Shown: positions 37,439-45,548 of the stretch, piece after piece | Position numbering within the stretch: the first letter of the stretch is position 1 | Layout of the letters: the number at the start of each line of letters is the position of its first letter | From: Nocardia sp. NRRL S-836 | GTDB lineage: Bacteria > Actinomycetota > Actinomycetes > Mycobacteriales > Pseudonocardiaceae | Direction of reading: 5' to 3' | DNA: 64,000 bases | NCBI RefSeq assembly: GCF_001279525.1 | Contig: NZ_LGDY01000109.1 | Coordinates: forward strand, 15,934-79,933 | Made by a program: the position numbers and the translations under genes | The notes under the pieces: model-generated | Told to the model about the DNA's origin: nothing | Database searches by the model: none | What the model saw: the letters and a program-made list of their open reading frames with translations, nothing else

Positions 37439-38668
37439 CTACACCAGGCGGGTTGTGCACCGGCGGTCCAGCACCGCCACGATCCCCAGGGCGGCCGCCG
37501 CCACGCTCAGCAGCAGCCCCCACAGCGGCAGGTACTCCGCTTCCGGCAACTGCCCCCAGATCCGCCGGTAGTCGAGCAGGGGCTGCACGACCTGCCGGAA
37601 CCCGAGGGTGAACCCGGCCAGCAGCAAGCCCAGCCCCACCGGCAGCGCCCGCAGGTGCGCCAGCACCGGCGCGGCGGTGGCGGCCGACGCCGTGACCGCC
37701 GCCAGTGCCAGCCCGATGATCAGCGACGCCAGCCCGCCCTGCGTCACGTCCGCGTACTCGCCGGTGATCTCGACCACCGCCACCATCAAAACGGCCAGCA
37801 CCGCGCACGCCGCTGCCCCCACCACCGCCGCCCGCCGCAGCTGCGCCGCGAGCAGACCGACGCCGGTCCCGACCACCGCGGCCGGGGCGTACGTCGACAG
37901 CTGGCCGGCGGCGAGGTACATGGCGAGCGTGACCGGTGCGGCCACCGCGAACAGCACGAGACCCGCCGTCGCGGTCCTGAGCAGCGCGCCCCGGCCCAGC
38001 GCGATCGCGAGCCCGGCGGTGGCGACCAGCAGCACCACGCCCACCGCAGCGGCCTGGCCACCGACGACCGCGACCAGGACCGAAAGCACCGCGGCGATCA
38101 CACCCACGACCCTGGTGCGCGTGGTCAGCGGCTCGGCCGGCGACACCTCGCCCCTCCGCACGGCCACGACCGCCAGCACGGCGCCGGCCACCGCGAGGCC
38201 TGCCAGCGTCAGCTCGACGGCGGGTGGCCGCAGGGGGCTGGACAGCCACGACAGCCCGAGGAACAGCGTCGCCAGCAGCTGCACCGCGACGACCAGGGCG
38301 GCCAGTGCGGCGTCCCGCGCGGCCGAGAGCGCGCCGATGACGATCAGCACGGCCCCGGCAGTTCCCAGCGACCCGACGATGCCCGCGATGCCCGGCCGAT
38401 GGCTTGTGAGGTGCGCGTGCGACTCGGCGGTCGCCACGAGCGCGCCGAGCGTGCCCGCCACCAGCAGCCACGGCCACCGCCGCGAGAACCACACGCCCGC
38501 GACCGCCGCCACCGCGGGCATTCCGAGCGTGGCGAAGGCGTACCTGCTCAGCCCGAAGTGCGCGGCGCGCGTGGAGACCAGGTCGGTGTCGCTGACGGTG
38601 AACAGGGCCAGCAGCGCCAGCACGACCGGTCCCCAGAGCCAGCCGAGCTCACGTCGGGTGTTCCGCAC
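37439..38668 (-). CDS. polytopic membrane protein of unknown function
   Basis: 409 residues from GTG at 38668 with about 12 hydrophobic segments, very Ala/Val/Leu-rich. The N-terminus LGWLWGPVVLALLALFTVSDTDLV and the C-terminal AGFTLGFRQVVQPLLDYRRIWGQLP are the most distinctive parts. The latter is a polar loop near a membrane edge. No transporter signature is recognised. The family seems restricted to actinomycetes, but this is from general impression only. Confidence 0.75.
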   Translation of the reverse strand: MRNTRRELGWLWGPVVLALLALFTVSDTDLVSTRAAHFGLSRYAFATLGMPAVAAVAGVWFSRRWPWLLVAGTLGALVATAESHAHLTSHRPGIAGIVGSLGTAGAVLIVIGALSAARDAALAALVVAVQLLATLFLGLSWLSSPLRPPAVELTLAGLAVAGAVLAVVAVRRGEVSPAEPLTTRTRVVGVIAAVLSVLVAVVGGQAAAVGVVLLVATAGLAIALGRGALLRTATAGLVLFAVAAPVTLAMYLAAGQLSTYAPAAVVGTGVGLLAAQLRRAAVVGAAACAVLAVLMVAVVEITGEYADVTQGGLASLIIGLALAAVTASAATAAPVLAHLRALPVGLGLLLAGFTLGFRQVVQPLLDYRRIWGQLPEAEYLPLWGLLLSVAAAALGIVAVLDRRCTTRLV

Positions 38669-38714
38669 AGCGCGGAACGTAGCCCAGCCACCGCGCGGCC
38701 GGGGCGGGTTCGGC

Positions 38715-39302
38715 TCAGCCGGCCGCGTCGAGCAGGTCGAGGTAGCCGCCGGTGATGCGCCACAACGCGTCCGAGTGCGGCGTCAGCTTGCCGGGGGCGT
38801 ACCGGTGCTCGGTGTAGGCCCGCTGGGCGGCGCGCATCGCCGCGAGGCTCACCGCCAGCTCCTCCTCGACGCGTTTGCGCAGCTCATCCGGCGCGGGCGC
38901 GGCCTGGCGGACCAGCTCGGCCGTGCCGTCGCCCATGGCGACGAGCGTCTCCTCCGCGATGCCGTCGGCCGCGCTCCAGACCAGCGCGGGCCGTTCGATC
39001 CGGTGGTTCCACACCGGTGCGCCCGCCGACCGCCAGTACGGCGTGAACGGGTTGCGTGACAACCGCGTCGAGTTCGCCCAGTGCTCGGCGCCGGCCGGTT
39101 CGCTCAGCCACGGCACCTCGTCCACCGGCAGGTCGGTCACCAGCGCGACCTCGATCGTCTCCAGGTCGCGCGGCACGCCCAGCAGGTCGCCGAAAGCCCA
39201 CAGCTCGACCACCTGGAACCGGAAGAACGAGCTGGGCAGGTCCGCACACTTCTCCGCGAGCTCACCCAGGTGGTGCACGGCACGAGTCCACTTCACCCGC
39301 AC
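38715..39302 (-). CDS. conserved actinobacterial protein of unknown function
   Basis: 195 residues from GTG at 39302. It begins [25 protein letters not shown] and contains [38 protein letters not shown] and a C-terminal helical region ending [12 protein letters not shown]. The Trp-rich middle suggests a small globular cytoplasmic protein, perhaps of nucleotidyltransferase-like type ([11 protein letters not shown]), but no catalytic triad is clear. It diverges from the amidase with only 14 bases between starts. Confidence 0.75.
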   Translation of the reverse strand: MRVKWTRAVHHLGELAEKCADLPSSFFRFQVVELWAFGDLLGVPRDLETIEVALVTDLPVDEVPWLSEPAGAEHWANSTRLSRNPFTPYWRSAGAPVWNHRIERPALVWSAADGIAEETLVAMGDGTAELVRQAAPAPDELRKRVEEELAVSLAAMRAAQRAYTEHRYAPGKLTPHSDALWRITGGYLDLLDAAG

Positions 39303-39316
39303 GATCCTCCCCCATC

Positions 39317-40336
39317 ATGTGCGTGGTGCCCGAACTGACCGCCACCGAGATCGCCCACGCCGTGAACACCGGCGCCACCACGGCCGTCGAGCAGGTTTCC
39401 GCCGCCCTTGCCCGCCTCGCCAGTGTGGAACCGGCGCTGTGCGCGTTCGCCGAGGTGTTCGGCTCCGCCGTGGACGACGCCGCCGCCGTCGACCGCCGGG
39501 TGCGCTCCTCGCCGCTGCCCTTCGCCGGGGTCCCGATCGCGGTCAAGCGCGGCGAACGGCGCGCGCACCGGGAGCGGTTGACCGCCCTGGGCTGTGTCCC
39601 GATCGGACTGACCACCACGCCGGACGGCACGACGCCGTGGCAGACGTGGGGCCGCAACGCCCGTGGCGTGACCCGCAACCCGTGGCACCCCGACCGCACG
39701 CCCGGCGGTTCGTCGGCCGGTTCCGCGGTGGCCGTCGCGTCGGGGGTCGTCCCGCTGGCGACCGGGGTGGACGGTGCGGGCTCGATCCGCATCCCCGCCG
39801 CGTGGTGCGGTGTCCTCGGCCTGAAGACGACCTCCGCCGAACGCTCCGCCGTCGGCGTCTTCGTCCGCCACCCCGACGACCTGGCCCTCTACCTGGCCTG
39901 CCGCGAACCCGCCCCGGTGCGGGCGGCGTGGTCACCTGACCTGGGCTTCGCGTCCGTCGACCCGGACCAGATCGCGGTGGCCCACCGCGCCGCCCTCGCG
40001 CTGCACCCCCGCCCGGCCGACCTCGTGCTGGCCGACCCGGCCGACGACTGGTTCGCCGGCCGCTGCGGCCCCAACCCCGCGCTGGACGCGTTCTTCGAGA
40101 CCACCGACCTGCTGCTCACGCCGTGCACGCCCGGCCCGCCGCACGGCCACGACGGTCCCGGCACCCGGATGAACACCAGCCTGACCTGGGCGTTCAACCT
40201 CAGCGGGCATCCGGCGGTGAGCATCCCGGCCGGCTTCTCCGACGGCCTGCCGGTCGGGCTGCAGGCCGTCGCGCGCCACGGCCGTGAGGCCGACCTCGTC
40301 ACCGCCGCCCGGCTCGTCGCCGCACCGCGGGACTGA
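39317..40336 (+). CDS. amidase-signature enzyme, shortened
   Basis: 339 residues, against about 450-500 for typical amidase-signature enzymes. The Ser-cis-Ser-Lys triad is intact: Lys in [12 protein letters not shown], the cis-Ser in [15 protein letters not shown], the nucleophile in [16 protein letters not shown]. The usual DNxDVxGxPTTxGS loop after the Lys is missing, as is much of the central region between residues about 190 and 240. C-terminal [19 protein letters not shown] is conserved. It may be a compact active amidase or a degenerate one. Start ATG 39317, with no room for a long leader. Confidence 0.82.
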   Translation: MCVVPELTATEIAHAVNTGATTAVEQVSAALARLASVEPALCAFAEVFGSAVDDAAAVDRRVRSSPLPFAGVPIAVKRGERRAHRERLTALGCVPIGLTTTPDGTTPWQTWGRNARGVTRNPWHPDRTPGGSSAGSAVAVASGVVPLATGVDGAGSIRIPAAWCGVLGLKTTSAERSAVGVFVRHPDDLALYLACREPAPVRAAWSPDLGFASVDPDQIAVAHRAALALHPRPADLVLADPADDWFAGRCGPNPALDAFFETTDLLLTPCTPGPPHGHDGPGTRMNTSLTWAFNLSGHPAVSIPAGFSDGLPVGLQAVARHGREADLVTAARLVAAPRD

Positions 40337-40786
40337 GTCGGCCACGGTTCGGGCCGGTCCACCTCGATCCCCGGCCCAGGTGCGGTCCCCTCGCCGGCCG
40401 AGGAGGCAAAGCGACGGAGGGCTCTCGCCGGGTGGTGGAGCGTGGGAGGACGGCGGCGGACTCCGTGGGCACGAACCTCAGCAGGGCCGGGTCAGGGGCC
40501 GGAAGTCCGCTCGACGGGGTGACGCGGACGGTGCGTGGCGCCAGGTCGGCATGCGCGCCCGCAAACGCGCCGTCAAGGCGGAGGTGCCGCTCGGTGGCGT
40601 GGGCCGGTTTCCGCACCCGCCGCGACGCCGGTGAGTTCAAGCGGTTGATCGACGTGCACGGCACCGGCGACATCACCCCGCCGGCCGATGTTGCCCCGCT
40701 GAGGTGGAGCTCCGGCCGCACCACCAGGACGGCCCGCGGGCCGGCAGCCGCGGCACCGTCAGACCCCGTCGGTAGCCTCAGCGGGC
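40337..40786. other. 450-base intergenic region without a supported gene
   Basis: Only a terminator-like hairpin (40351-40377) and low-quality frames are seen. Frames on both strands are Arg/Pro-rich, lack domains and have no ribosome binding site. The sequence may be gene decay or a long regulatory interval upstream of the RNase HI gene. Confidence 0.6.
40351..40377 (+). terminator. terminator after the amidase gene
   Basis: 7-bp stem GGGCCGG/CCGGCCC with a 13-base loop, 14 bases past the stop. No T tract. Confidence 0.45.
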
Positions 40787-41482
40787 ATGGAGGTCGAGAT
40801 CTACACCGACGGCGCGTGCAGCCCGAACCCGGGACCGGGTGGCTGGGGCGCGGTCCTGCGCTACGGCACGCACGAGAAGGACATCTACGGCGGTGACATC
40901 GGCCCGACCACGAACAACCGCATGGAGCTGATGGCGCCGATCATGGCGCTGGAGGGCCTGACCCGGCGCTCGACCGTGCGGCTGTACACGGACAGCACGT
41001 ACGTCCGCAACGGCATCACGTCCTGGGTGCACGGCTGGAAGGCCAACGGGTGGCTCACGAAGTCGCGGGAGCCGGTCAAGAACGCCGACCTGTGGCGCCG
41101 GCTGGAGGCCGCGGCGAACCAGCACGACGTCGAGTGGCACTGGGTCAAGGGGCACGCCGGGCATCCGGAGAACGAGCGCGCCGACCGCCTCGCCGTGCGC
41201 GGGGTCGAGGAGGTGACGGGGCGGGAGATCAGCCAGCCGCAGGCGAAACCGCGGAAGGCGGCGGCGCCGAGGCAGCCGCAGAAGCCGAGCGACAACCCGT
41301 GTGGCGCGCCCACCAAGAAGGGCACGCCGTGCCCGATCACCGCGGGTTCGAGCGGGCTGTGCCACGTGCACGACCCGGCCTTGCAATGCGGTGCCCTCAC
41401 GAAGAAGGGCACGCCCTGCACCATCGCGACCGGGGGCGGCCGGTGCGAGCACCACCAGGACGCGCTCGAACTGTTCGGCTGA
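40787..41482 (+). CDS. rnhA: ribonuclease HI with a C-terminal Cys/His repeat extension
   Basis: 231 residues. Residues 1-145 are a full RNase HI domain that cuts RNA in RNA-DNA hybrids: [19 protein letters not shown] (Asp8), [13 protein letters not shown] (Glu47), [13 protein letters not shown] (Asp69), [17 protein letters not shown] (catalytic His and Asp near 133). The extra tail, after a Lys/Pro/Gln linker, carries two repeats at about 172-195 and 201-223. These start [11 protein letters not shown] and [11 protein letters not shown] and have spacing C-x9-C-x9-C-x2-H and C-x9-C-x8-C-x2-H. They look like small zinc knuckles (similar to DUF5763-type motifs) and may add nucleic-acid binding. 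Confidence 0.93.
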   Translation: MEVEIYTDGACSPNPGPGGWGAVLRYGTHEKDIYGGDIGPTTNNRMELMAPIMALEGLTRRSTVRLYTDSTYVRNGITSWVHGWKANGWLTKSREPVKNADLWRRLEAAANQHDVEWHWVKGHAGHPENERADRLAVRGVEEVTGREISQPQAKPRKAAAPRQPQKPSDNPCGAPTKKGTPCPITAGSSGLCHVHDPALQCGALTKKGTPCTIATGGGRCEHHQDALELFG

Positions 41483-41572
41483 CGCCGGAGGGACGGGGGC
41501 GCAGCGATCGTCTGGGCCGGGCTGTCGCTGGACGCAGAGGTGGGCGTGCGGGAACACCCGGCACCGCCCGCA

Positions 41573-42226
41573 TCACCGAGCCGGAGTCGTTGCAGCGCCT
41601 CGGTCCTGGGTCGCGTAGCGGGAGTGCACGGCGGGCTGGCCCGTGTAGTTGGGACCGGCCCGGTCGTCCGCGCCCAGGTAGTCGAACGGCAACGCCGGCC
41701 GCCCGGCACCGGTGAAGCTGACAAGGCGTTTTCTGTTGTCATAAACGAATCCGGCCGCACGCAACGCCGTGGTGAGCACACGGCCGTATGCGCTGCCGTC
41801 GGCACGACGCACGCTGGCGACGTCGAAGTTCGCGATGAACCGGCCGCCCGGCGCCAGCCACGACACCGCACGGGTCAGCAGGCAGAGCTTGTCGCCCACG
41901 TAGTGCAGCCCGTGCACGCAGGTCACGAGGTCGACGGGCGCGGGTGGCTCCCACCGGTCGGCCGGGGCGGTCACGAACCGCAGGCCGGGGCGCTCGGGCA
42001 CGTGGTGGTCGACCAGGTCCACGCCGGTGATCGTCACGTCGTCGCGCGCGGCCTCCGCGAGTGCTCTGCCCGAGCCGCAGCAGAGGTCGACCCAGCGCGT
42101 CCCGGGCGGGAGCGCCAGGTCCGTGCCCAGCTCACGGCGGTATCCGGCGAGACCGCGTTCCCGGTTCATGGCGCAGTTCGCCACGACCGACGAGCGCCAC
42201 AGCGCCTCGTCGTCGAGCAGGCTCAT
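41573..42226 (-). CDS. SAM-dependent class I methyltransferase
   Basis: 217 residues. Rossmann motif I is PGTRWVDLCCGSGRALAEAA, motif II DVTITGVDLVDHHVPERPG, and DLVTCVHGLHYVGDKLCLL motif IV-V. FTGAGRPALPFDYLGADDRAGPN is a family-specific C-terminal loop. Small-molecule methyltransferase of unknown substrate. ATG at 42226 shares its first base with the aminotransferase stop, so the two are coupled. Confidence 0.87.
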   Translation of the reverse strand: MSLLDDEALWRSSVVANCAMNRERGLAGYRRELGTDLALPPGTRWVDLCCGSGRALAEAARDDVTITGVDLVDHHVPERPGLRFVTAPADRWEPPAPVDLVTCVHGLHYVGDKLCLLTRAVSWLAPGGRFIANFDVASVRRADGSAYGRVLTTALRAAGFVYDNRKRLVSFTGAGRPALPFDYLGADDRAGPNYTGQPAVHSRYATQDRGAATTPAR

Positions 42227-43359
42227 CAGAACACCTTGGCCAGCCGGGCCATGCCCTCGGCGATCTCCTCGACGGTGTTGGTGGTGAAGGACATCCGGAA
42301 CGTCGCGTGATCCGGTGTGGTCGCGAAGAACGACGCGCCGGGCACGAACGCGACGTCGTGGTCCAGCGCCTCCTTCAGCAGCACGGCGGTGTCCACGTCG
42401 CCGGGAAGCCGCAGCCACACGAACATGCCGCCGTCCGGTTCGCTCCACGTGGTGCCGTCCGGAACGGTCGCGGGCAGTGCGCCGATCATCGCGTCGCGCC
42501 GCCGCCCGTACTCCACGCAGAGCCGTGCCACGTGCGCGTCGAGGTCGTTGTGCGCCAGGTACACCGCCGCGGCGGCTTGGTCCACACTGGACGTGTGCAG
42601 GTCGGCGGCCTGCTTCACGATCACGAGCGTCCGCAGCAGGTCCGCCGGAGCACGCAGCCAGCCGAGCCGCAGGCCGGGAGCGCCGATCTTCGAGAAGCTG
42701 CCGAGGTAGATGGTTCGATCGCTGATCGATGCGAGCGGCGCGACCGCGGTGCCCCGGTAGCGGAGCTCGCCGTACGGGTCGTCCTCGACGACCCAGAGGT
42801 CGTGTGCCGCGGCGATCGAGGCGACCTCGGCCCTGCGCGCGGCGGACAGCGTGCGGCCGGTCGGGTTCGCGAACGTCGGGACGAGGTAGAGCAGCGACGG
42901 GCGGTGCGTGGCCACGACCTCGCGCAACGAAGCCGGATCGAGGCCGTCGGCGTCGCTCGCGACCGGGACGATGCGGGCTCCCACCATCTGGAAACACTGC
43001 AGTGCGGCCAAATACGTGGGTTCCTCGACCGCGACGACGGCGCCGGGCTCCAGCAGCGCCGTCGCGACGAGTGCCAGCGCCTGCTGCGAGCCGGTGGTGA
43101 CGAGCACGTCCGATGTGGGCAGTCCGCGGCCCGTCAGGCGCTCGCAGATCAGGCCACGCAGCGTGGAATTTCCTTCTGTGGGGGCATATTGCAGTACTGA
43201 ACGGTCCCGCAACGCCTCGTCGAAGGCGGCGCGCAGACCGTCCAGGTCGAACAGCTCGGGTGCGGGAAGCCCGCCGGCGAAGGAGATCACCTCGGGGCGG
43301 GCGGTGAGCGCGAGGAGGTCGCGCACCGGGGAACTGGCGACGTCGAGGGCGCGGTGCAT
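42226..43359 (-). CDS. PLP-dependent aminotransferase, fold type I (2-aminoadipate type)
   Basis: 377 residues from ATG at 43359. Features of the subgroup Ib/MocR-like aminotransferases without the DNA-binding domain: ISFAGGLPAPELFDL, YAPTEGNSTLRGLICERL, the SQQALALVATALLEPG segment, VPTFANPTGRTLS and the PLP lysine in YLGSFSKIGAPGLRLGW. The C-terminal GGMFVWLRLPGDVDT is also typical. The substrate cannot be told from sequence. The downstream methyltransferase is coupled, hinting at a two-step small-molecule modification. Confidence 0.9.
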   Translation of the reverse strand: MHRALDVASSPVRDLLALTARPEVISFAGGLPAPELFDLDGLRAAFDEALRDRSVLQYAPTEGNSTLRGLICERLTGRGLPTSDVLVTTGSQQALALVATALLEPGAVVAVEEPTYLAALQCFQMVGARIVPVASDADGLDPASLREVVATHRPSLLYLVPTFANPTGRTLSAARRAEVASIAAAHDLWVVEDDPYGELRYRGTAVAPLASISDRTIYLGSFSKIGAPGLRLGWLRAPADLLRTLVIVKQAADLHTSSVDQAAAAVYLAHNDLDAHVARLCVEYGRRRDAMIGALPATVPDGTTWSEPDGGMFVWLRLPGDVDTAVLLKEALDHDVAFVPGASFFATTPDHATFRMSFTTNTVEEIAEGMARLAKVF

Positions 43360-43434
43360 GAACGCGACGGTAACCGCAGCGAGGCTCCAGCCGATCACGG
43401 ATTTTTTGTCAGGGTCGATGGCTAGTTTGGACCC

Positions 43435-43890
43435 ATGGACATCGAGAAGCGTGAAGAGCAGCCCTATGCGGCGATCAAGGCGACGGTGACGCCGGAGACG
43501 ATCGGCAAGATCGCCGACCGGTTCGAAGAAGTCATGCGGTGGCTGGCCGACCGCGAGTTACCGATCCTCGGCGCACCGTTCGTCCGGTACTTACGCGTGA
43601 CGGACACCGAGTTCGAGGTGGAGGCCGCCATCCCCACCATCGCCGAGGTGCCCGCGTCGGGCGACGTGTTCTGCTCGACGCTGCCGGCCGGGCGGTACGC
43701 GGTGGAGACGCACGAGGGCCATCCGGACGGGCTCGCCGGGGTGACCGAGCGGTTGCTGGGCAGAGACCTGCCGTTCGACCGCGAGGGTGACCGCTGGGGC
43801 GCGCGCCTGGAGACGTTCTTCACCGACCCGGCGGTGCAACCGGACCCGCACAGATGGACGACGGAGGTGGCCATCCGGCTCACCGACTGA
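43435..43890 (+). CDS. GyrI-like small-molecule-binding protein
   Basis: 151 residues, a stand-alone effector-binding domain of the AraC/SoxR-associated GyrI-like fold: IEKREEQPYAAIKATVTPETIG, FEVEAAIPTIAEVPASGDVF and the strand LPAGRYAVETHEGHPDGLA. Such proteins bind hydrophobic cations or inhibit gyrase. A TAGTTT at 43423-43428 just before the ATG suggests a leaderless transcript, but no -35 is well placed. The ArsR gene follows after 40 bases. Confidence 0.88.
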   Translation: MDIEKREEQPYAAIKATVTPETIGKIADRFEEVMRWLADRELPILGAPFVRYLRVTDTEFEVEAAIPTIAEVPASGDVFCSTLPAGRYAVETHEGHPDGLAGVTERLLGRDLPFDREGDRWGARLETFFTDPAVQPDPHRWTTEVAIRLTD

Positions 43891-43894
43891 TCCC

Positions 43895-43924
43895 CTGGCA
43901 GGAATATGCCTCTCGGGCTATATT
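43895..43924 (+). promoter_or_regulatory. leaderless promoter and palindrome of the ArsR gene
   Basis: CTGGCA at 43895-43900, 18-base spacer, TATATT at 43919-43924. The ATG at 43931 is where transcription should begin. The repeat AATAT-N12-ATATT (43903-43924) spans the spacer and -10 and could be the autoregulatory operator. Confidence 0.55.
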
Positions 43925-43930
43925 GCTGAC

Positions 43931-44242
43931 ATGGCATCTACCTTCGCCGTGCTGGCGGATCCGAGTCGCCGGGAGATCCTCGACCTGCTGCGTGAGGGCG
44001 AACGGCCGGTCGGCGACCTCGTCGACCGGCTGGCGCTGACCCAGCCGACCGTGTCGAAGCACCTCAAGGTGCTGCGCGAGGCCGGTCTGGTCGAGGTGCG
44101 CACCGACGCCCAGCGCCGCTGGTACCGGGTCGACCCGCGCCCGCTGGCCGAGGTCGAGGCCTGGCTCGCGCCCTACCGGGCGATGTGGGAGAAGAGCCTG
44201 GACGCGCTGGAACGACGACTCGACGAGATCGAAGGGGCCTGA
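43931..44242 (+). CDS. ArsR-family transcriptional regulator
   Basis: 103 residues. The winged HTH is ASTFAVLADPSRREILDLL, GDLVDRLALTQPTVSKHLKVL, then the wing LVEVRTDAQRRWYRVDPRP. The metal-binding cysteines of classical ArsR/SmtB are absent. This matches the subgroup paired with SRPBCC/AHSA1 proteins, as here: the SRPBCC gene starts 3 bases downstream. Probably a repressor of this two-gene operon, responding to an organic ligand. Confidence 0.92.
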   Translation: MASTFAVLADPSRREILDLLREGERPVGDLVDRLALTQPTVSKHLKVLREAGLVEVRTDAQRRWYRVDPRPLAEVEAWLAPYRAMWEKSLDALERRLDEIEGA

Positions 44243-44245
44243 CCC

Positions 44246-45172
44246 GTGGACGCCGAACTGCTGCACATCGAGGGCAAGCCCGTCCTGCGCTTCGAACGCA
44301 CGCTGCGCCACTCACCGGAGAAGGTCTGGCGGGTGGTCACCGAGCCGGCCGAGATGAAGCACTGGTTCCCGGCCGAGGTCACGATCGACGGCCGCAAGCT
44401 CACCTTCACGTTCCCCGAAGCGGCACCGGTCGACGCCGACGGCGGCGAGGGCGAGCTGCTCGAGTCCGACCCGCCCAAGGTCTTCGCGTTCCGCTGGCAC
44501 AACGACGTCCTGCGCTTCGAGCTGCTGCCCCACCCCGACGGCTGCCTGCTGGTCTTCACGGCGGTGATCACCTCGAAGCTGTCCGCGGGCCGCGACGCGC
44601 CCGGCTGGCTCACCTGCCTCGACGCCCTGACCGCCCACGCCGACGGCACGGAGTTCACCCCGCCCACCGACTGGCTGGCCCGCATCGAGCACCACGTCGC
44701 CGAGTTCGGTCTCGACGAGGGCACCGACGACCCCGACGGCGTCCGCTTCGTCCGCGACCTGGTCTGGACCCCGCTCGACGCCGTCTGGGCCCTTCTGACC
44801 GAGTCCGCCACCGAGTCCGCCACCGAGTCCACCACCGAGTCCACCGACGTCACCACCGGCACGGTCCCCACCCGCGCCGCCCACCCCGGCATCACGCCCG
44901 GCAGGGTCATCCGCGCCGAGGCCCCGCACCTGCTGGAGTACGAGTGGCTGCGGGACGGCACACCACAGGGCGTCGTGCGCTGGGAGCTCACCCACGAGCA
45001 CCTGCAGGGCACCACAGCGACCCTCTTCCAGGAGAACGCGCACGGCCCCGAGGCCCTCGCCGCCTGGCACGTGCACATGGAACTCTTCTTCGCCGCCACC
45101 CAGGGCGACATCCGCTGCCCGTGGCCCGCCGCACGCGAAAAGGAGCTCGTCCAGCGCTACGCCGGCCGCTAG
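44246..45172 (+). CDS. tandem SRPBCC (AHSA1-like) protein with a repeat linker
   Basis: 308 residues from GTG at 44246. The N-terminal AHSA1-like helix-grip domain is FERTLRHSPEKVWRVVTEP, then MKHWFPAEV and LLESDPPKVFAFRWHNDVLRF. A second, partial SRPBCC-like domain follows (GRVIRAEAPHLLEYEW, VVRWELTHEHLQGTTATL, AAWHVHMELFFAAT). Between them lie four TESA/TEST units encoded by a 12-base tandem repeat. Pairing with the ArsR gene is common for this family. Ligand unknown. Confidence 0.85.
   Translation: MDAELLHIEGKPVLRFERTLRHSPEKVWRVVTEPAEMKHWFPAEVTIDGRKLTFTFPEAAPVDADGGEGELLESDPPKVFAFRWHNDVLRFELLPHPDGCLLVFTAVITSKLSAGRDAPGWLTCLDALTAHADGTEFTPPTDWLARIEHHVAEFGLDEGTDDPDGVRFVRDLVWTPLDAVWALLTESATESATESTTESTDVTTGTVPTRAAHPGITPGRVIRAEAPHLLEYEWLRDGTPQGVVRWELTHEHLQGTTATLFQENAHGPEALAAWHVHMELFFAATQGDIRCPWPAAREKELVQRYAGR
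44798..44845 (+). repeat. four tandem 12-base repeats in the SRPBCC linker
   Basis: ACCGAGTCCGCC twice, then ACCGAGTCCACC twice, in frame, encoding TESA-TESA-TEST-TEST. The copies are almost identical at DNA level, implying recent slippage expansion; copy number may vary between strains. Confidence 0.9.
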
Positions 45173-45249
45173 CCCCGAAGAGAAAACTACAGAGGTGTGG
45201 GTCGCGGACAATGCCGAGACAGCACACCGACAAAAGGCCGCCAGAAAGA

Positions 45250-45268
45250 TCCGGGAACCCGTCCCGGA
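45250..45268. terminator. small hairpin between convergent genes
   Basis: 7-bp stem TCCGGGA/TCCCGGA with a 5-base loop in the 119-base gap between the SRPBCC gene and the small minus-strand gene. Confidence 0.4.
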
Positions 45269-45291
45269 CGACTATCGGCTGGAAAACCGAA

Positions 45292-45519
45292 TCAGGCAGC
45301 GACCTGGGCGGAGCCGTCGAGGGCCGCGTGCCCGGCCGACGTCAGGGCGGCGGGACCAGGGACGTCGCTGATCAGCCCGGCCGACGTCAGCCGGGTGCCG
45401 ATGAACTGGTCGGCGCAGCAGAGGCCGTCGACGAGCAGGGCGGTGCCGGAGATCTCGCACCGGCCGGCGGCGACGGCGCGGAGAACCGCGCGGTCGCGGT
45501 GGGTGAGTGAGGCGGTCAT
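45292..45519 (-). CDS. small hypothetical protein
   Basis: 75 residues from ATG at 45519, with a good GGAGAAGAAG ribosome binding site; a longer in-frame start at 45552 is less likely. MTASLTHRDRAVLRAVAAGRCEISG is followed by a Cys-Cys pair (GLCCADQFIGTRLTSAGLI) and a Gly/Ala tail. It resembles short winged-helix-like proteins of actinomycetes that carry a HRDRAVLRAVAAGR helix, but I cannot name the family. It lies 29 bases after the DinB gene and may be co-transcribed. Confidence 0.7.
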   Translation of the reverse strand: MTASLTHRDRAVLRAVAAGRCEISGTALLVDGLCCADQFIGTRLTSAGLISDVPGPAALTSAGHAALDGSAQVAA

Positions 45520-45548
45520 CTTCTTCTCCTCGCGGATAATTCTTCTAC

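Noticed and set aside
40299..40724. Minus-strand frame in the gap before RNase HI
   Set aside because: No ribosome binding site, no domain, Arg/Pro-rich translation; treated as non-coding.
44798..44845. Tandem repeats as a CRISPR-like array
   Set aside because: No spacers; the units are contiguous and in frame within a coding sequence.
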